Source: Cyclobacterium sp. 1_MG-2023 (GTDB lineage: Bacteria; Bacteroidota; Bacteroidia; Cytophagales; Cyclobacteriaceae). Taken from it: a DNA stretch of 51,002 nucleotides. The translations under genes were made by a program, and so were the position numbers. The notes under the pieces are model-generated. The model was not told the origin of the DNA. It ran no database searches and worked only from the letters and a program-made list of their open reading frames with translations. The stretch spans positions 1 through 51,002 of the forward strand of contig NZ_JAUOPC010000021.1 of the NCBI RefSeq assembly GCF_030546805.1. The letters run 5' to 3'. Positions 6,727 to 16,136 of the stretch are shown here, piece by piece (position 1 is the stretch's first letter; each line of letters starts with the position of its first letter).

Positions 6727-9129
6727 TCAGATTACTATAGATTTTATCGATTCAACAAGACTCACCTCATTCTTATTTGTCCTTACTTCATCAATTAGAT
6801 ATAGAATATCGCAGCAAACTTTTCGGTCGTATTCATTTCTTGGCTTTAAGTTCAGTAATTCTAATAATTCATTTTTTGAATTTTTTAGACTTTCGATGGT
6901 TAAATATGAATGGTAATAAAACAAATAATAGTGCGAAACAAACCTTTCAGCTAAAAGTTGGTCCCTTTTCTTGAGACTTCCTATATCGTCCTGAACAGCT
7001 AATGCCTTTTGTGAATAATTATACGCTTTCTTTAAACTTTCGAAAGAATTTTTTACTCCAACGTATATCGATTTTCGAATTAAGGATTCGCAGAGATTGT
7101 GTGCAGCAGTTGGATATTGATCGTTGTTACCTATGATTTCTTTTACTTCAACTCCCTGATAACAATTTTCTATTGCTGAATTATATAATCCAATCTTATT
7201 AGTGGTCTTTTCATTAGAACTATCCGCAAGCATTCTATACGCAATACCCAAATTCACAAGCACACTACTCAACTTCCTTCTTCCAATACCAGGCAATAAT
7301 AAGGCTGCTTTATAATTATTAACTGCTTTTAGATAATTTGATTCCCACTCATGAAAGTTAGCTTTATAATTATAATAATCCACCAAAATCTTAGTTGATT
7401 CTCCATTTGAAACCATTGTTTGTATTGGAGTCTTAAGTTCTTCTAAATACATTTTCACTTTTCTCTTTAAATCTATTCTCTCGATTCTACCGCTAATTAC
7501 AGACCAAGTAAAACCTAATTTTACTTTAGTCAAGAAGCTATCTCTAACAACATATTGGTCCCTGCTTAATTGGTGAATTAAAGCTAAGTATTCATCGGCG
7601 GATTTCTCTGGTTCACCTTCTGCTTCCAAAAGCTTAATTCTCATATGATGGCTAAAATCAGGATCAACATGTTTCAAGAACTGAATAGCTATTCCTACTT
7701 TTTGGTACATCCCCGAAAACAGAAAATTATTAACAAGCTGCTTTAATCTTTCTATCTCAAGAATACGAAATACATTTTGAGTAGCATCCTCATCCGTAGG
7801 CGACTCAGAATCGTGAACCAAATAATCCCATAAGTTCCTTAATACAGAGAATAACTCATATTTGCCTACTATCTGAATAAAATGGTCAATTGAAGCCGTT
7901 CTATTTATAGAAAATAAACTATTGGTTCGATTAGCGTGAAGTATAAATATTGCAGATATAGGATCTTCTAGTATTGATATTAGTTGTAATGTGTCGCTCT
8001 GAATATATTGATTAATGAAACCAAATTCTGAAAAAACCCTATGCTTAAGCATATCATAAATATCTATATTTTTAAATTTCCAGTTATCAATATTTTGAGA
8101 AAAAGCCAATTCTAGCAAATTATAATCATTTATAAACCTACTTATATATGAATCAAGCGTTATATACTCTTCTTCTAAAGAGGAATAAATCTTATCCTCA
8201 TACCGATTGAATATTACCTCTGCTAATGGCACACTAGTTGTAGGATATACAGGCGAGTTGTCATCATTTAGATTGATGGGAGTTTTATCTAAGGTGAACG
8301 TAGAACAATACATTAATAAGCATAGCACGTCAATTTCTCTGTTTGACATTAGTTCTAGAGGAAAAATCATTCCATTTGTCTCGGCTAAATCAACATCAAT
8401 AATTTTTTCTTTCCAAATTAGATCGTTACTAAAAAAGCCATTTATTATGTTTCTAACCTTACTGCGTTCGTCGATTCTTGTATAAATATTTAGTGAGTAT
8501 TTGGATTTTACAGCTTTCCGAATTAATGATCTAACTATTGCATCTCGCTTTTTTGAAAAAGAGTCAGGATTCCAAATGTTAATTGAACGAATACTTGGTT
8601 GTCTTTTATTTAATTTTCGTAATACCCTTTCAATTCTTTTTTCCATCAATATGTCACTACGCATTTGATCATCCCAGAATCTTCTTCCCGCAGATACATC
8701 GCCTTGGAAAAGAGAGGGAACAATGTATATAACCGCAAGCAACAGTACTGTTGTTACTAATACTAGCTTTATTACGAACCCATTAATAGACTTACCATCT
8801 GTTACAATTTCATATATTCCATTTCCAAAAATTTCTGCGATTCCTAGTATTAACACTATTAGGAACGAGAAGAAAATTATTCCAATATTATAATAAGCTC
8901 TCGTCCAAAACCTATTTATTAGATAGCCAGTGGGAGACATTTCTCTATATCTTTCCATAAGACTATCATATACACTACTTAAAGTGTAATTTGATTTTAG
9001 ATAAAAATTCACAGAATTATCGTTTATTTCGAACTGTGACTCAATAGTATTTGGAATTTTAAAGAGTACGCCCGAAATAATTCGGGTATTGATTTTCTCG
9101 CAAGAAACTTCAACTTTTCTTTCTATCAT
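6727..9129 (-). CDS. Large membrane protein with TPR-like C-terminal region, unknown function
   Basis: This 800-aa protein belongs to no family I recognise. After a cytoplasmic-looking N-terminus of about 80 residues there are two hydrophobic segments, near 82-104 (IIFFSFLIVLILGIAEIF) and 118-140 (VIKLVLVTTVLLLAVIYIV). A long soluble region follows. The C-terminal third has paired helices of tetratricopeptide type (LVNLGIAYRMLADSSNEK, AAHNLCESLIRKSI, ALAVQDDIGSLKKRDQLL). The start ATG overlaps the stop codon of the GGCT-like gene (ATGA), so the two proteins are coupled and probably act together. Codon use is A/T-rich like the rest of the islet. The pair has the look of an accessory or defence module, but that rests on context alone. 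Confidence 0.7.
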   Translation of the reverse strand: MIERKVEVSCEKINTRIISGVLFKIPNTIESQFEINDNSVNFYLKSNYTLSSVYDSLMERYREMSPTGYLINRFWTRAYYNIGIIFFSFLIVLILGIAEIFGNGIYEIVTDGKSINGFVIKLVLVTTVLLLAVIYIVPSLFQGDVSAGRRFWDDQMRSDILMEKRIERVLRKLNKRQPSIRSINIWNPDSFSKKRDAIVRSLIRKAVKSKYSLNIYTRIDERSKVRNIINGFFSNDLIWKEKIIDVDLAETNGMIFPLELMSNREIDVLCLLMYCSTFTLDKTPINLNDDNSPVYPTTSVPLAEVIFNRYEDKIYSSLEEEYITLDSYISRFINDYNLLELAFSQNIDNWKFKNIDIYDMLKHRVFSEFGFINQYIQSDTLQLISILEDPISAIFILHANRTNSLFSINRTASIDHFIQIVGKYELFSVLRNLWDYLVHDSESPTDEDATQNVFRILEIERLKQLVNNFLFSGMYQKVGIAIQFLKHVDPDFSHHMRIKLLEAEGEPEKSADEYLALIHQLSRDQYVVRDSFLTKVKLGFTWSVISGRIERIDLKRKVKMYLEELKTPIQTMVSNGESTKILVDYYNYKANFHEWESNYLKAVNNYKAALLLPGIGRRKLSSVLVNLGIAYRMLADSSNEKTTNKIGLYNSAIENCYQGVEVKEIIGNNDQYPTAAHNLCESLIRKSIYVGVKNSFESLKKAYNYSQKALAVQDDIGSLKKRDQLLAERFVSHYYLFYYHSYLTIESLKNSKNELLELLNLKPRNEYDRKVCCDILYLIDEVRTNKNEVSLVESIKSIVI

Positions 9130-9731
9130 ATCATATTCAGTTCTCCATCTAAACCTAAAGATCTGTAATAATCAACTGCTAATGTTTTTCCATCAGCTAA
9201 AAATGTAGTTTTATCATAAAATTCACCGAATTTAGACGATACAAGGTACGCACCCGTTCTAGCCATCGATAAATCTGACCAACAAGGCAGAAGGTTACTG
9301 ATTGAATCACTTATTAAATGTTCATTTGCTTGGTTAGACATATATATATAACCTTCATCAATTATCGTATTATCATCAAAACGATAAAAATTTGTTTTAA
9401 TCCGGTCGTAATATCTCTCCCTCTTATCTAAAGACTTCAATTCTTCATCTGAAACATAGAAGCATAACCCATTATAGCTAGCATCAGCTTTTTCTAATAC
9501 ATTCGCAGCTGCATTTTCAATCAACTTACTTGAAACTTTAGCACTCGCTTCATAATGTGGAGCTCTGAGATTGAATAGTCTTTGAAAACCATTTACATAG
9601 TATGGTATATACTCAATAATATCATTCTCAGTTCTCCCAAGTGATTTGTTCAAAGAACCAAAATACAACAAGGTGCCATAACCTCCAATTAAATGCTTCA
9701 TATCTAAATTTACACATTTTGCGTAGAACAT
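9126..9731 (-). CDS. Gamma-glutamylcyclotransferase (GGCT)-fold protein
   Basis: The N-terminus has the GGCT-type first strand and loop (GGYGTLLYFGSLNKSL). The segment ELKSLDKRERYYDRI matches the LDxxE box that carries the catalytic glutamate in this fold. Members cyclise gamma-glutamyl amines to 5-oxoproline or act on related peptides. The rest of the 201 residues is divergent, so the substrate is unknown. The frame opens at 9731, but the ATG at 9701 (MKHLIGGYGTLL) would leave the usual short N-terminus. The gene is the first of a two-gene operon whose second member is the 800-aa membrane protein, joined by an ATGA overlap. Pairing of a GGCT fold with such a protein is unfamiliar to me. Confidence 0.6.
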   Translation of the reverse strand: MFYAKCVNLDMKHLIGGYGTLLYFGSLNKSLGRTENDIIEYIPYYVNGFQRLFNLRAPHYEASAKVSSKLIENAAANVLEKADASYNGLCFYVSDEELKSLDKRERYYDRIKTNFYRFDDNTIIDEGYIYMSNQANEHLISDSISNLLPCWSDLSMARTGAYLVSSKFGEFYDKTTFLADGKTLAVDYYRSLGLDGELNMI

Positions 9732-9742
9732 TGTATATAATC

Positions 9743-9760
9743 AACTCTCCATAGAGAGTT
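9743..9760. promoter_or_regulatory. Perfect hairpin AACTCTC-CATA-GAGAGTT upstream of the GGCT-like gene
   Basis: A 7-bp perfect inverted repeat with a 4-nt loop lies 12 bp before the upstream-most start codon of the GGCT-like gene. It could be an operator or a leader hairpin. It lacks a following T-run on the minus strand, so it is not an obvious terminator. Confidence 0.35.
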
Positions 9761-10091
9761 ACCTATATATTTATTAAATCCCCACTAAACTAACTAAATG
9801 CTTCTAAACAAAAAAGGCTTTTAGCGCTTTTAAACTGGGGTTTTATAAAATATAATTGGTTTTGAGCTAAGAGTTTGCTAAACGTTTACAAACGTTTGTA
9901 AACGGATAACAACAGAAAGGCATGGATATTTAAGGTAAGATTTACTGCCATTAGATAATTATCAATTCAAATCTTCGCATTACTGATTTTAAACCATTTT
10001 GTAATCCATGATCAGTTCCAAACTAAAAAATTCCGGCAAAAACCCTATATAACCCATCATTTTACCAAAATGCTTTACTCTTTATCTTCTC

Positions 10092-10515
10092 CCTTGTCAG
10101 TTTTTGGTCAAATGGATCAGTTAAAACTTAAAAAATACTGCCAAAAAGGCGGAAATTTCCGGCTAAAAGGTTCAATTACCCACTTCAGAACTGGAATTTT
10201 GAAGTAAATAACTGCAATGGGTAGGTTCCGAAGTACCCCTCCCCACTTCTGAACCTAGTAATTTTGACCTTACCCAAAGACTTTTCCTGAAATTTTGTCG
10301 GATTTTCCGGTTTTCACCCATTTCCTTGTCAGTCTTTGGTCGAATTTTTCAGGTTTGAGGTGAAAAATAGGAGTTCTGAACCGGAAAATTCGAGTTAAAA
10401 GGTCCAAGCTTGTCAGTTTTAAGTACCCCAGCCCTGTTTTGAGGTGGGTAATTGAGGTTATAAACTCCAATGGGTAGGTTCTGAAGTACCCCTCCCCACT
10501 TCCGAAGTACCCCAT
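10092..10515. repeat. Two degenerate tandem repeat units of about 230-250 bp
   Basis: The unit boundaries are marked by CCTTGTCAGT at 10092 and 10324 (232 bp apart) and by CAATGGGTAGGTT at 10215 and 10468 (253 bp apart). Each unit also contains AAGTACCCCTCCCCACTTC and TTACCCA/GGGTAA-type blocks, and the text between is strongly diverged. The block fills most of the gap between the islet and galK. From 9761 to 10091 I see no gene or repeat. The 81-codon frame at 10270-10515 is made of repeat and is not credible. Confidence 0.6.
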
Positions 10516-10530
10516 CGGCTTTCCTAATAC

Positions 10531-11685
10531 CTACAAATTGATAAGCCCCGTACCATCCGCAACATTCACTTCATAGCTTTCCATCTGCCGGTTGAATTTG
10601 TCGGCATAGGCAGCCGAGATGCCGGCGATAAATGCTTTTTTATCGGTTTTCTTGATCAGGTTTAGGGTACATCCTCCGAATCCCCCACCCATCATTCTGG
10701 CTCCCAAAACATAGGGCAACTCCCGGGTATAATCCACCAAAAAATCAAGCTCTGGACAACTCACTTCATAATCAAGAGAAAGTCCATCATGCGAACCATA
10801 GAGAAATTGTCCGACCGCCTCCAGGTCCTGCTTGGCCAAGGCCTCGCAGGTTTTTATCAGGCGTTCATTTTCCCGAATCACATAGGCACAGCGCTTGTAT
10901 ACCACCGCAGAAATTTCTCCTTTCGTTTTGTCCAACATTTCAAGGTTGATATCCCTAAGACTATTTACCTCGGGAAATTGCTTTTGGACCAGCTTTACGC
11001 CTTCACTACATTCCTCCCTCCTTTGGTTATAGGCAGATTCTGCCAGGGAATGGGCAACCTTTGTATTGCATAGGATCAATTGGTATTCTCCCAATTCCAA
11101 AGGAAAATAAGAATGCACCAAAGAACGGCAATCCAAACGAATGACTTGGTCTTTTTTGCCCATCATGGAGGCAAACATATCCATGATGCCACATTTCACC
11201 CCTACAAACTCATGCTCTGCCTGTTGGGAAAATTTCAGCAACTCAAGCCTTTCCAATTTTAAATCAAACAACTGATTCAGACCAAAGCCTACTCCGTTTT
11301 CCAGCGCAGCAGAAGAAGAAAGACCTGCCCCTATGGGTATGTCTCCACCAAAAACACAATCAAAGCCTTCAAGCTCATTCCCATTCTTTTGAATGGCATT
11401 GGCCACGCCCATCACAAAATTCACCCAACCCTTGGCCGGTTTCAAATTGTCCAGTGAAAAGGTCTGCTCCTCCTTAAAATCTAGGGAATAAACCCTACAG
11501 CTACGCCTGTTGTTTTTGGCAAAGCCCAGGTAGATGGACTTGTCAATGGCCGCAGGCAAGACAAAGCCTTCATTGTAATCTGTATGCTCCCCGATAAGGT
11601 TGATCCTGCCGGGAGAGCGAACAATGATCGATTTTGACTGAAATTTCTCTTCAAATGTTTGGGCAATAAGTTCTGGTAAGCGCAT
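10531..11685 (-). CDS. galK: Galactokinase
   Basis: The enzyme phosphorylates alpha-D-galactose at C1 with ATP, the entry step of the Leloir pathway, in the cytoplasm. All three GHMP-kinase signatures are present: the galactokinase motif GRINLIGEHTDYNEG (residues 26-40), the ATP-binding loop GDIPIGAGLSSSAALE (114-129) and the C-terminal GARMMGGGFGGCTLNLI. The length of 384 aa is normal. No other Leloir gene is nearby; the next genes upstream on the same strand are the M28 lipoprotein and cysS. The gap of 23 bp to the M28 gene permits cotranscription. Confidence 0.97.
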   Translation of the reverse strand: MRLPELIAQTFEEKFQSKSIIVRSPGRINLIGEHTDYNEGFVLPAAIDKSIYLGFAKNNRRSCRVYSLDFKEEQTFSLDNLKPAKGWVNFVMGVANAIQKNGNELEGFDCVFGGDIPIGAGLSSSAALENGVGFGLNQLFDLKLERLELLKFSQQAEHEFVGVKCGIMDMFASMMGKKDQVIRLDCRSLVHSYFPLELGEYQLILCNTKVAHSLAESAYNQRREECSEGVKLVQKQFPEVNSLRDINLEMLDKTKGEISAVVYKRCAYVIRENERLIKTCEALAKQDLEAVGQFLYGSHDGLSLDYEVSCPELDFLVDYTRELPYVLGARMMGGGFGGCTLNLIKKTDKKAFIAGISAAYADKFNRQMESYEVNVADGTGLINL

Positions 11686-11708
11686 AAAAAAGTGAGGTTA
11701 TCTAAAAT

Positions 11709-12701
11709 TTACTGTTCTTGAAAGAGGGTAAACAATACCGTTTTCCCCACTACAGCAAGGGTCTTTTTATCGATGATCTCCATATTGTCCTGGTGGGTAT
11801 GGTGGTAAAGACCAAAGCCATAATCAGGACTGTATTCGATAATGTTGATCATGGGAATATTGGCATTCTGATTGACAAAGAGGTGGTCATCTGTAATGGC
11901 CTCGGCATTGCGCATGGGAAAGAAATCTCCAAAACCCAAATGGTGGGCATAGCCCCAAACCTTGTCCACGATATTCTTGGCATACTGCACAGAATAACCT
12001 TCTTTATAAAACCTGGCATTCTTGCCTCCCACCATATCTACCAGGATTCCATAATAGGCGGAATAGCCTTGAACATGTGGGGTTTCAGACCAATATTGTG
12101 AACCTAAACACCACCAAATTTGGCTATTGTCACGGAAATTTCTGTGCTCCGGCTCCCCGTCATCTTCCCCATCAAAGAATATAAAATCTATCCCTACATC
12201 AGGTTGCAGACTATCTGTATGCAAGACCCGAGCGACTTCCAATAAAAGCCCTACCCCACTTGCCCCATCATTGGCTCCATCAATCGGTTCCTCCAGGTTT
12301 TCGGTATCCTTGTCTGCAATTCTCCTGGTATCCCAGTGTGCACCCAGCAAAATTCTTTTAGAAGCTTCAGGCTTATAGCTCCCTATAATATTTCTCAGCT
12401 GAAGTACTTTCCCATCATAAGCCTTGTCCTGAAAAGCCTGCTCGGTAACTGCCAAGCCAAAGCTTTCAAGTTTCTGAACAAGCCAGTCTCCGGTGGCTTT
12501 ATGGGCTTCCGTATTGGGTACCCTGGGGCCAAAGTCCACCTGCTGCTGTATATAGGCATAGGCAGAATCGGCATTAAACGCAGGGCTGGCCCGGTAATTG
12601 ATTACTTCTTCTGATCTTTTTTCACTGCTGGTTTTGTCACCACAGGCAGCCATCAGACATAGCAAGCCTACGATGATCAACCCAATTTTATTATTCTTCA
12701 T
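11709..12701 (-). CDS. M28-family lipoprotein, glutaminyl-peptide cyclotransferase-like
   Basis: The protein is a 330-aa exported lipoprotein: the signal peptide ends in the lipobox LMAAC near residue 20. The mature part is a zinc-dependent M28 fold as in bacterial and animal glutaminyl cyclases, which convert N-terminal Gln to pyroglutamate. Supporting motifs are [20 protein letters not shown], the metal site [35 protein letters not shown] (general base glutamates) and DDHLFVNQ. Type II signal peptidase targets often expose Gln at +1 in Bacteroidota, a plausible source of substrates. The gene overlaps the end of cysS by 11 bp, so the two are cotranscribed. An aminopeptidase function cannot be excluded. 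Confidence 0.85.
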   Translation of the reverse strand: MKNNKIGLIIVGLLCLMAACGDKTSSEKRSEEVINYRASPAFNADSAYAYIQQQVDFGPRVPNTEAHKATGDWLVQKLESFGLAVTEQAFQDKAYDGKVLQLRNIIGSYKPEASKRILLGAHWDTRRIADKDTENLEEPIDGANDGASGVGLLLEVARVLHTDSLQPDVGIDFIFFDGEDDGEPEHRNFRDNSQIWWCLGSQYWSETPHVQGYSAYYGILVDMVGGKNARFYKEGYSVQYAKNIVDKVWGYAHHLGFGDFFPMRNAEAITDDHLFVNQNANIPMINIIEYSPDYGFGLYHHTHQDNMEIIDKKTLAVVGKTVLFTLFQEQ

Positions 12702-14187
12702 AAGCCCAATCTACGCTATGCTTCATGTCTTTAATTATTACACCCATATCTTTCAATGCTGCCCTGATTTCATCCACTTTTTGATAATCTCTGGCAGTCT
12801 TGGCCTTGCTATAAAGGTCGATGATCACTTTTAACAAAGCTTCCTGATTGTCACCTTTTTCCTCTAGCAAACCTAAAATCTCAGTAATAAATACGTTAAA
12901 AGTTTGAATCAGTTTATCAAACACATCTTTCCCCAACTGGGCAGATTTCAACTGTCCGGTGTAGAGGCTATTGATTTTTTTCAACAAGTTGAAAAGATGA
13001 CCGATGGCCTGAGCCGTGTTAAAGTCATCATTCATGGCCGCAAAGGCAGCCGCAATGCTTTTCTCAATTTGTGAAACAAGCTTATCGTCCACCAGCACTT
13101 CCGGATCGGCCTCATATTTCAGTTGGCTGGCAATTCTCAGCCCATTGATTAACTTTTTATAGCCTTTTTGCGCAGCCTGTAAAGCGCCATTAGAGAAGTC
13201 CAATGTGGAGCGGTAATGGGCCGTTAAGATAAAGTACCTTACCGTCATCGGGCTGTAGGCCTGCTCCAATTTGTCATGATCCCCTTTGAACAACTGCTGA
13301 AGGGTAATGAAATTCCCTAAGGATTTCCCCATCTTCTGTCCATTGATGGTGATCATATTGTTGTGCATCCAGTACTTTGCCGGGTCGGTATGATGGCTTG
13401 CATTGCTTTGGGCAATTTCACATTCATGGTGTGGAAACATCAGGTCCATGCCTCCACCGTGAATGTCAAACTGATCCCCAAGGTATTTGGAACTCATGGC
13501 CGTACATTCCAGGTGCCAGCCCGGAAAGCCAACGCTCCATTTGGATTCCCAGCGCATCAGGTGTTCGGGAGAAGCTTTTTTCCATAGGGCAAAGTCCACC
13601 GGATTTCTCTTTTCCGATTGTCCGTCGAGCTCCCTACTTCCACTCATCAGCTCTTCTACCACACGACCGGACAATACCCCATACTGCTTTTCCTGCTCAT
13701 TGTATTTGAGCACATCAAAATACACGCTTCCATTGACTTCGTAGGCCAGGCCATTTTCAATGATTTCTTCGATAAGCTTGATTTGCTCCGGAATATGTCC
13801 GGTGGCACGAGGTTCGATGCTGGGCTTGAAAGTATTGAGCAGTTCCATATCTCTATGGTAGGAAGCCGCATATTGCTGGGCCACTTCCATGGGCTCTAGT
13901 TGTTCCAGTTTTGCTTTTTTTGCAATTTTATCTTCTCCCTCATCGGCATCAGCTTCCAGGTGGCCCACATCGGTGATATTGCGGACATAGCGCACTTTAT
14001 AATTTAGAAAACTAAGGTACCTGAAAACGATATCGAAGGAAACTGCAGCCCTGGCATGCCCCAGGTGGGCATCTCCATACACGGTGGGACCACAGACATA
14101 CATTCCAACATTTGGAGGATTAATGGGTTCAAAAATTTCCTTCTCCCTGGTGAGGGTATTGTATATTTTTAACTTTTTTGATTGCAT
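12691..14187 (-). CDS. cysS: Cysteinyl-tRNA synthetase
   Basis: This class I synthetase charges tRNA-Cys with cysteine. The ATP-binding HIGH motif appears as GDAHLGHAR (about residues 37-45), and KMSKS as KMGKS (near 285). The zinc ligands are [10 protein letters not shown] and [12 protein letters not shown], with HHECE further on. At 498 aa it has the family's usual length, with the C-terminal helical anticodon-stem region. It is transcribed divergently from rimP across about 160 bp and is followed, with 11 bp overlap, by the M28 lipoprotein gene. Confidence 0.97.
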   Translation of the reverse strand: MQSKKLKIYNTLTREKEIFEPINPPNVGMYVCGPTVYGDAHLGHARAAVSFDIVFRYLSFLNYKVRYVRNITDVGHLEADADEGEDKIAKKAKLEQLEPMEVAQQYAASYHRDMELLNTFKPSIEPRATGHIPEQIKLIEEIIENGLAYEVNGSVYFDVLKYNEQEKQYGVLSGRVVEELMSGSRELDGQSEKRNPVDFALWKKASPEHLMRWESKWSVGFPGWHLECTAMSSKYLGDQFDIHGGGMDLMFPHHECEIAQSNASHHTDPAKYWMHNNMITINGQKMGKSLGNFITLQQLFKGDHDKLEQAYSPMTVRYFILTAHYRSTLDFSNGALQAAQKGYKKLINGLRIASQLKYEADPEVLVDDKLVSQIEKSIAAAFAAMNDDFNTAQAIGHLFNLLKKINSLYTGQLKSAQLGKDVFDKLIQTFNVFITEILGLLEEKGDNQEALLKVIIDLYSKAKTARDYQKVDEIRAALKDMGVIIKDMKHSVDWAYEE

Positions 14188-14237
14188 GGGGCAAATTTAT
14201 CAAACTTTCAATACTTTTTTTAGGAAAATAATTTTAT

Positions 14238-14290
14238 TACATTTGTACCTGAGTTAATTCATGACAACAGAGGGGACACAGAGTCCCCTC
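14238..14290 (+). promoter_or_regulatory. Promoter element and leader hairpin of rimP-nusA-infB
   Basis: TACATTTG at 14238-14245 matches the Bacteroidota -7 consensus TAnnTTTG. About 25 bp downstream is a strong hairpin, GAGGGGAC at 14270-14277 paired with GTCCCCTC at 14283-14290 over a 5-nt loop, followed by TTTCATTT. It lies in the transcribed leader, 55 bp before the rimP start, and could act as an attenuator on this translation/transcription-factor operon. NusA, encoded downstream, is itself a pausing and termination factor, so feedback is conceivable; that is inference. Confidence 0.5.
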
Positions 14291-14345
14291 TTTCATTTAT
14301 TGATCATTTTTGGGACAAAAACCAAAAGCAAGTAAGTAAAAAGAT

Positions 14346-14816
14346 ATGGATTTGAGGCAAACGATAGAAGAAATAGTGGAAAAGCACCTTCCCGACAGCA
14401 GTCATTTTGTCGTAGATGTTCAAATAGTGAAGAAGGGAAATAAAAAATCTTTACAAATATTAATTGACGCTGATCACGGCATTAATATTGATTCTTGTGC
14501 ATTGGTAAGTAGAGCCGTAGGTGAAGAAATAGAAGCCAAAGAACTGATGGACACTGCTTACGTAATGGAGGTTTCCTCTCCCGGTGTAGATTTTCCTTTA
14601 AGTTCAAGGAGGCAATATCAAAAAAATATTGGCCGAAACTTAAAGGTTAGCCTTGAAGAAGGGAAAGACACGGAAGGAAAACTTACAGAAGTGGAGCAGA
14701 CAGGAATTCAGTTATTGGTAAAGAAAAAAGAAAAAGGAAAAAAGGCTGTTGAAGAAACGATCAGCATACCTTTCGACCAAATTAAAAAATCAATTGTATT
14801 AGTCTCTTTCAAATAA
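14346..14816 (+). CDS. rimP: Ribosome maturation factor RimP
   Basis: RimP assists maturation of the 30S subunit. The 156-aa protein has the N-terminal RimP fold (HFVVDVQIVKKGNKKSLQIL, DADHGINIDSCALVSRAVGEEIEA) and the signature YVMEVSSPGVDFPL, then a C-terminal SH3-like part. It is the first gene of the conserved rimP-nusA-infB order, with nusA 5 bp downstream, and this context makes the assignment firm. Confidence 0.95.
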   Translation: MDLRQTIEEIVEKHLPDSSHFVVDVQIVKKGNKKSLQILIDADHGINIDSCALVSRAVGEEIEAKELMDTAYVMEVSSPGVDFPLSSRRQYQKNIGRNLKVSLEEGKDTEGKLTEVEQTGIQLLVKKKEKGKKAVEETISIPFDQIKKSIVLVSFK

Positions 14817-14821
14817 AAACA

Positions 14822-16066
14822 ATGGATGCTAAAATTCTGATTGAATCATTTGCAGAGTTTGCAAGATCAAAAAATGTGGACAGACCGACAATGATCCGCA
14901 TTCTCGAGGATGTATTTAGGGCGATGATTCGTAAAAAGTATGAAACTGATGAAAACTTTGATGTGATCATCAACGCGGACAAAGGTGATTTGGAGATCGT
15001 AAGGATTAGAGAGATCGTGGACGACAATTCTGAAGATATCTGGGATCATGATAAGATTAGTTTGGCGGAAGCCAAAAAAATTGAGCCTGATTTTGAAATC
15101 GGTGAAGAGACCTATGAAAAAATAGAATTGGAAGATTTTGGTCGTCGGGCGGTAATGATGGCCAGACAGACCCTTATCCAGAGAATTAAAGATTTAGAAA
15201 AGGATTTACTTTTCCAGCAATATGAAGAGCTTGTAAGTGAGATCATCACTGCAGAAGTTTATCAAATATTGGGTAGAGAAATACTACTTATGGATGGTGA
15301 AGGGAATGAATTGATCATGCCCAAGTCTGAGCAAATACCAAAGGACAGGTTTAGAAAGGGAGATTCTGTTCGGGCAATTGTTCACAAAGTGGAAATGATC
15401 AATGGTAATCCAAAAATTATACTTTCAAGAACATCTCCTATATTCTTGGAAAGGTTATTTGAGAATGAAGTACCGGAAGTATACGATGGCTTGATTACCA
15501 TCAAAAAAATAGTGAGAGAACCGGGAGACAGGGCCAAGGTGGCCGTAGAATCATACGATGATCGGATAGATCCGGTTGGAGCATGTGTGGGTATGAAAGG
15601 TAGCAGGATTCATGCTGTGGTAAGAGAACTACAGAATGAAAACATAGATGTTATCAATTACACAGACAATCTTGATTTATATGTTTCCAGAGCATTAAGT
15701 CCTGCCAAGGTAACTTCACTCCAAGTGAATGAAGAAGCTAAAAGGATTTCGGTATATTTGAAACCTGATCAGGTATCTCTAGCCATAGGTAAAGGAGGCT
15801 TCAATATCAGGCTTGCCAGTCGTTTGGTAGGTTATGAGATAGATGTCTTTAGAGAACTTTCTGATTATGAAGATGAAGAAGATGTTGATCTATCTGAATT
15901 TTCTGACGAAATTGAAAGTTGGGTATTAGAGGAGTTGAAGAAAACAGGTTTGGATACTGCGAAAAGTGTATTGGCATTGACCAAAGAGGACCTTCTAAGG
16001 AGGACAGAATTGGAGGAAGAAACGATTGCCGATATATTTAAAATATTAAAACAAGAATTTGAATAG
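14822..16066 (+). CDS. nusA: Transcription termination/antitermination factor NusA
   Basis: NusA binds RNA polymerase and nascent RNA to control pausing, termination and antitermination. The 414-aa protein has the NusA N-terminal domain (ESFAEFARSKNVDRPTMIRI, FRAMIRKKYETDENFDV), an S1 domain, and two KH domains (CVGMKGSRIHAVVRELQNE and IGKGGFNIRLASRL), then a single acidic C-terminal helical repeat ending in EETIADIFKILKQEFE. This shorter C-terminus is usual for Bacteroidota compared with the two repeats of Escherichia coli. The gene starts 5 bp after rimP. Confidence 0.96.
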   Translation: MDAKILIESFAEFARSKNVDRPTMIRILEDVFRAMIRKKYETDENFDVIINADKGDLEIVRIREIVDDNSEDIWDHDKISLAEAKKIEPDFEIGEETYEKIELEDFGRRAVMMARQTLIQRIKDLEKDLLFQQYEELVSEIITAEVYQILGREILLMDGEGNELIMPKSEQIPKDRFRKGDSVRAIVHKVEMINGNPKIILSRTSPIFLERLFENEVPEVYDGLITIKKIVREPGDRAKVAVESYDDRIDPVGACVGMKGSRIHAVVRELQNENIDVINYTDNLDLYVSRALSPAKVTSLQVNEEAKRISVYLKPDQVSLAIGKGGFNIRLASRLVGYEIDVFRELSDYEDEEDVDLSEFSDEIESWVLEELKKTGLDTAKSVLALTKEDLLRRTELEEETIADIFKILKQEFE

Positions 16067-16097
16067 CAAATAACGACAGATAATTCGTTATCCCCTT

Positions 16098-16105
16098 TAT
16101 ATTTG
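16098..16105 (+). promoter_or_regulatory. TAnnTTTG element before infB
   Basis: TATATTTG sits 32 bp upstream of the infB start, in the 70-bp gap after nusA. It matches the Bacteroidota -7 consensus and could give infB an internal promoter. No clear -33 TTTG is seen, so the support is modest. Confidence 0.35.
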
Positions 16106-16136
16106 CATTATTATAAATACAGGAATAGGTATTAGT

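Noticed and set aside
10270-10515. 81-codon frame before galK
   Set aside because: It is built from the degenerate tandem repeat and shifts with it.
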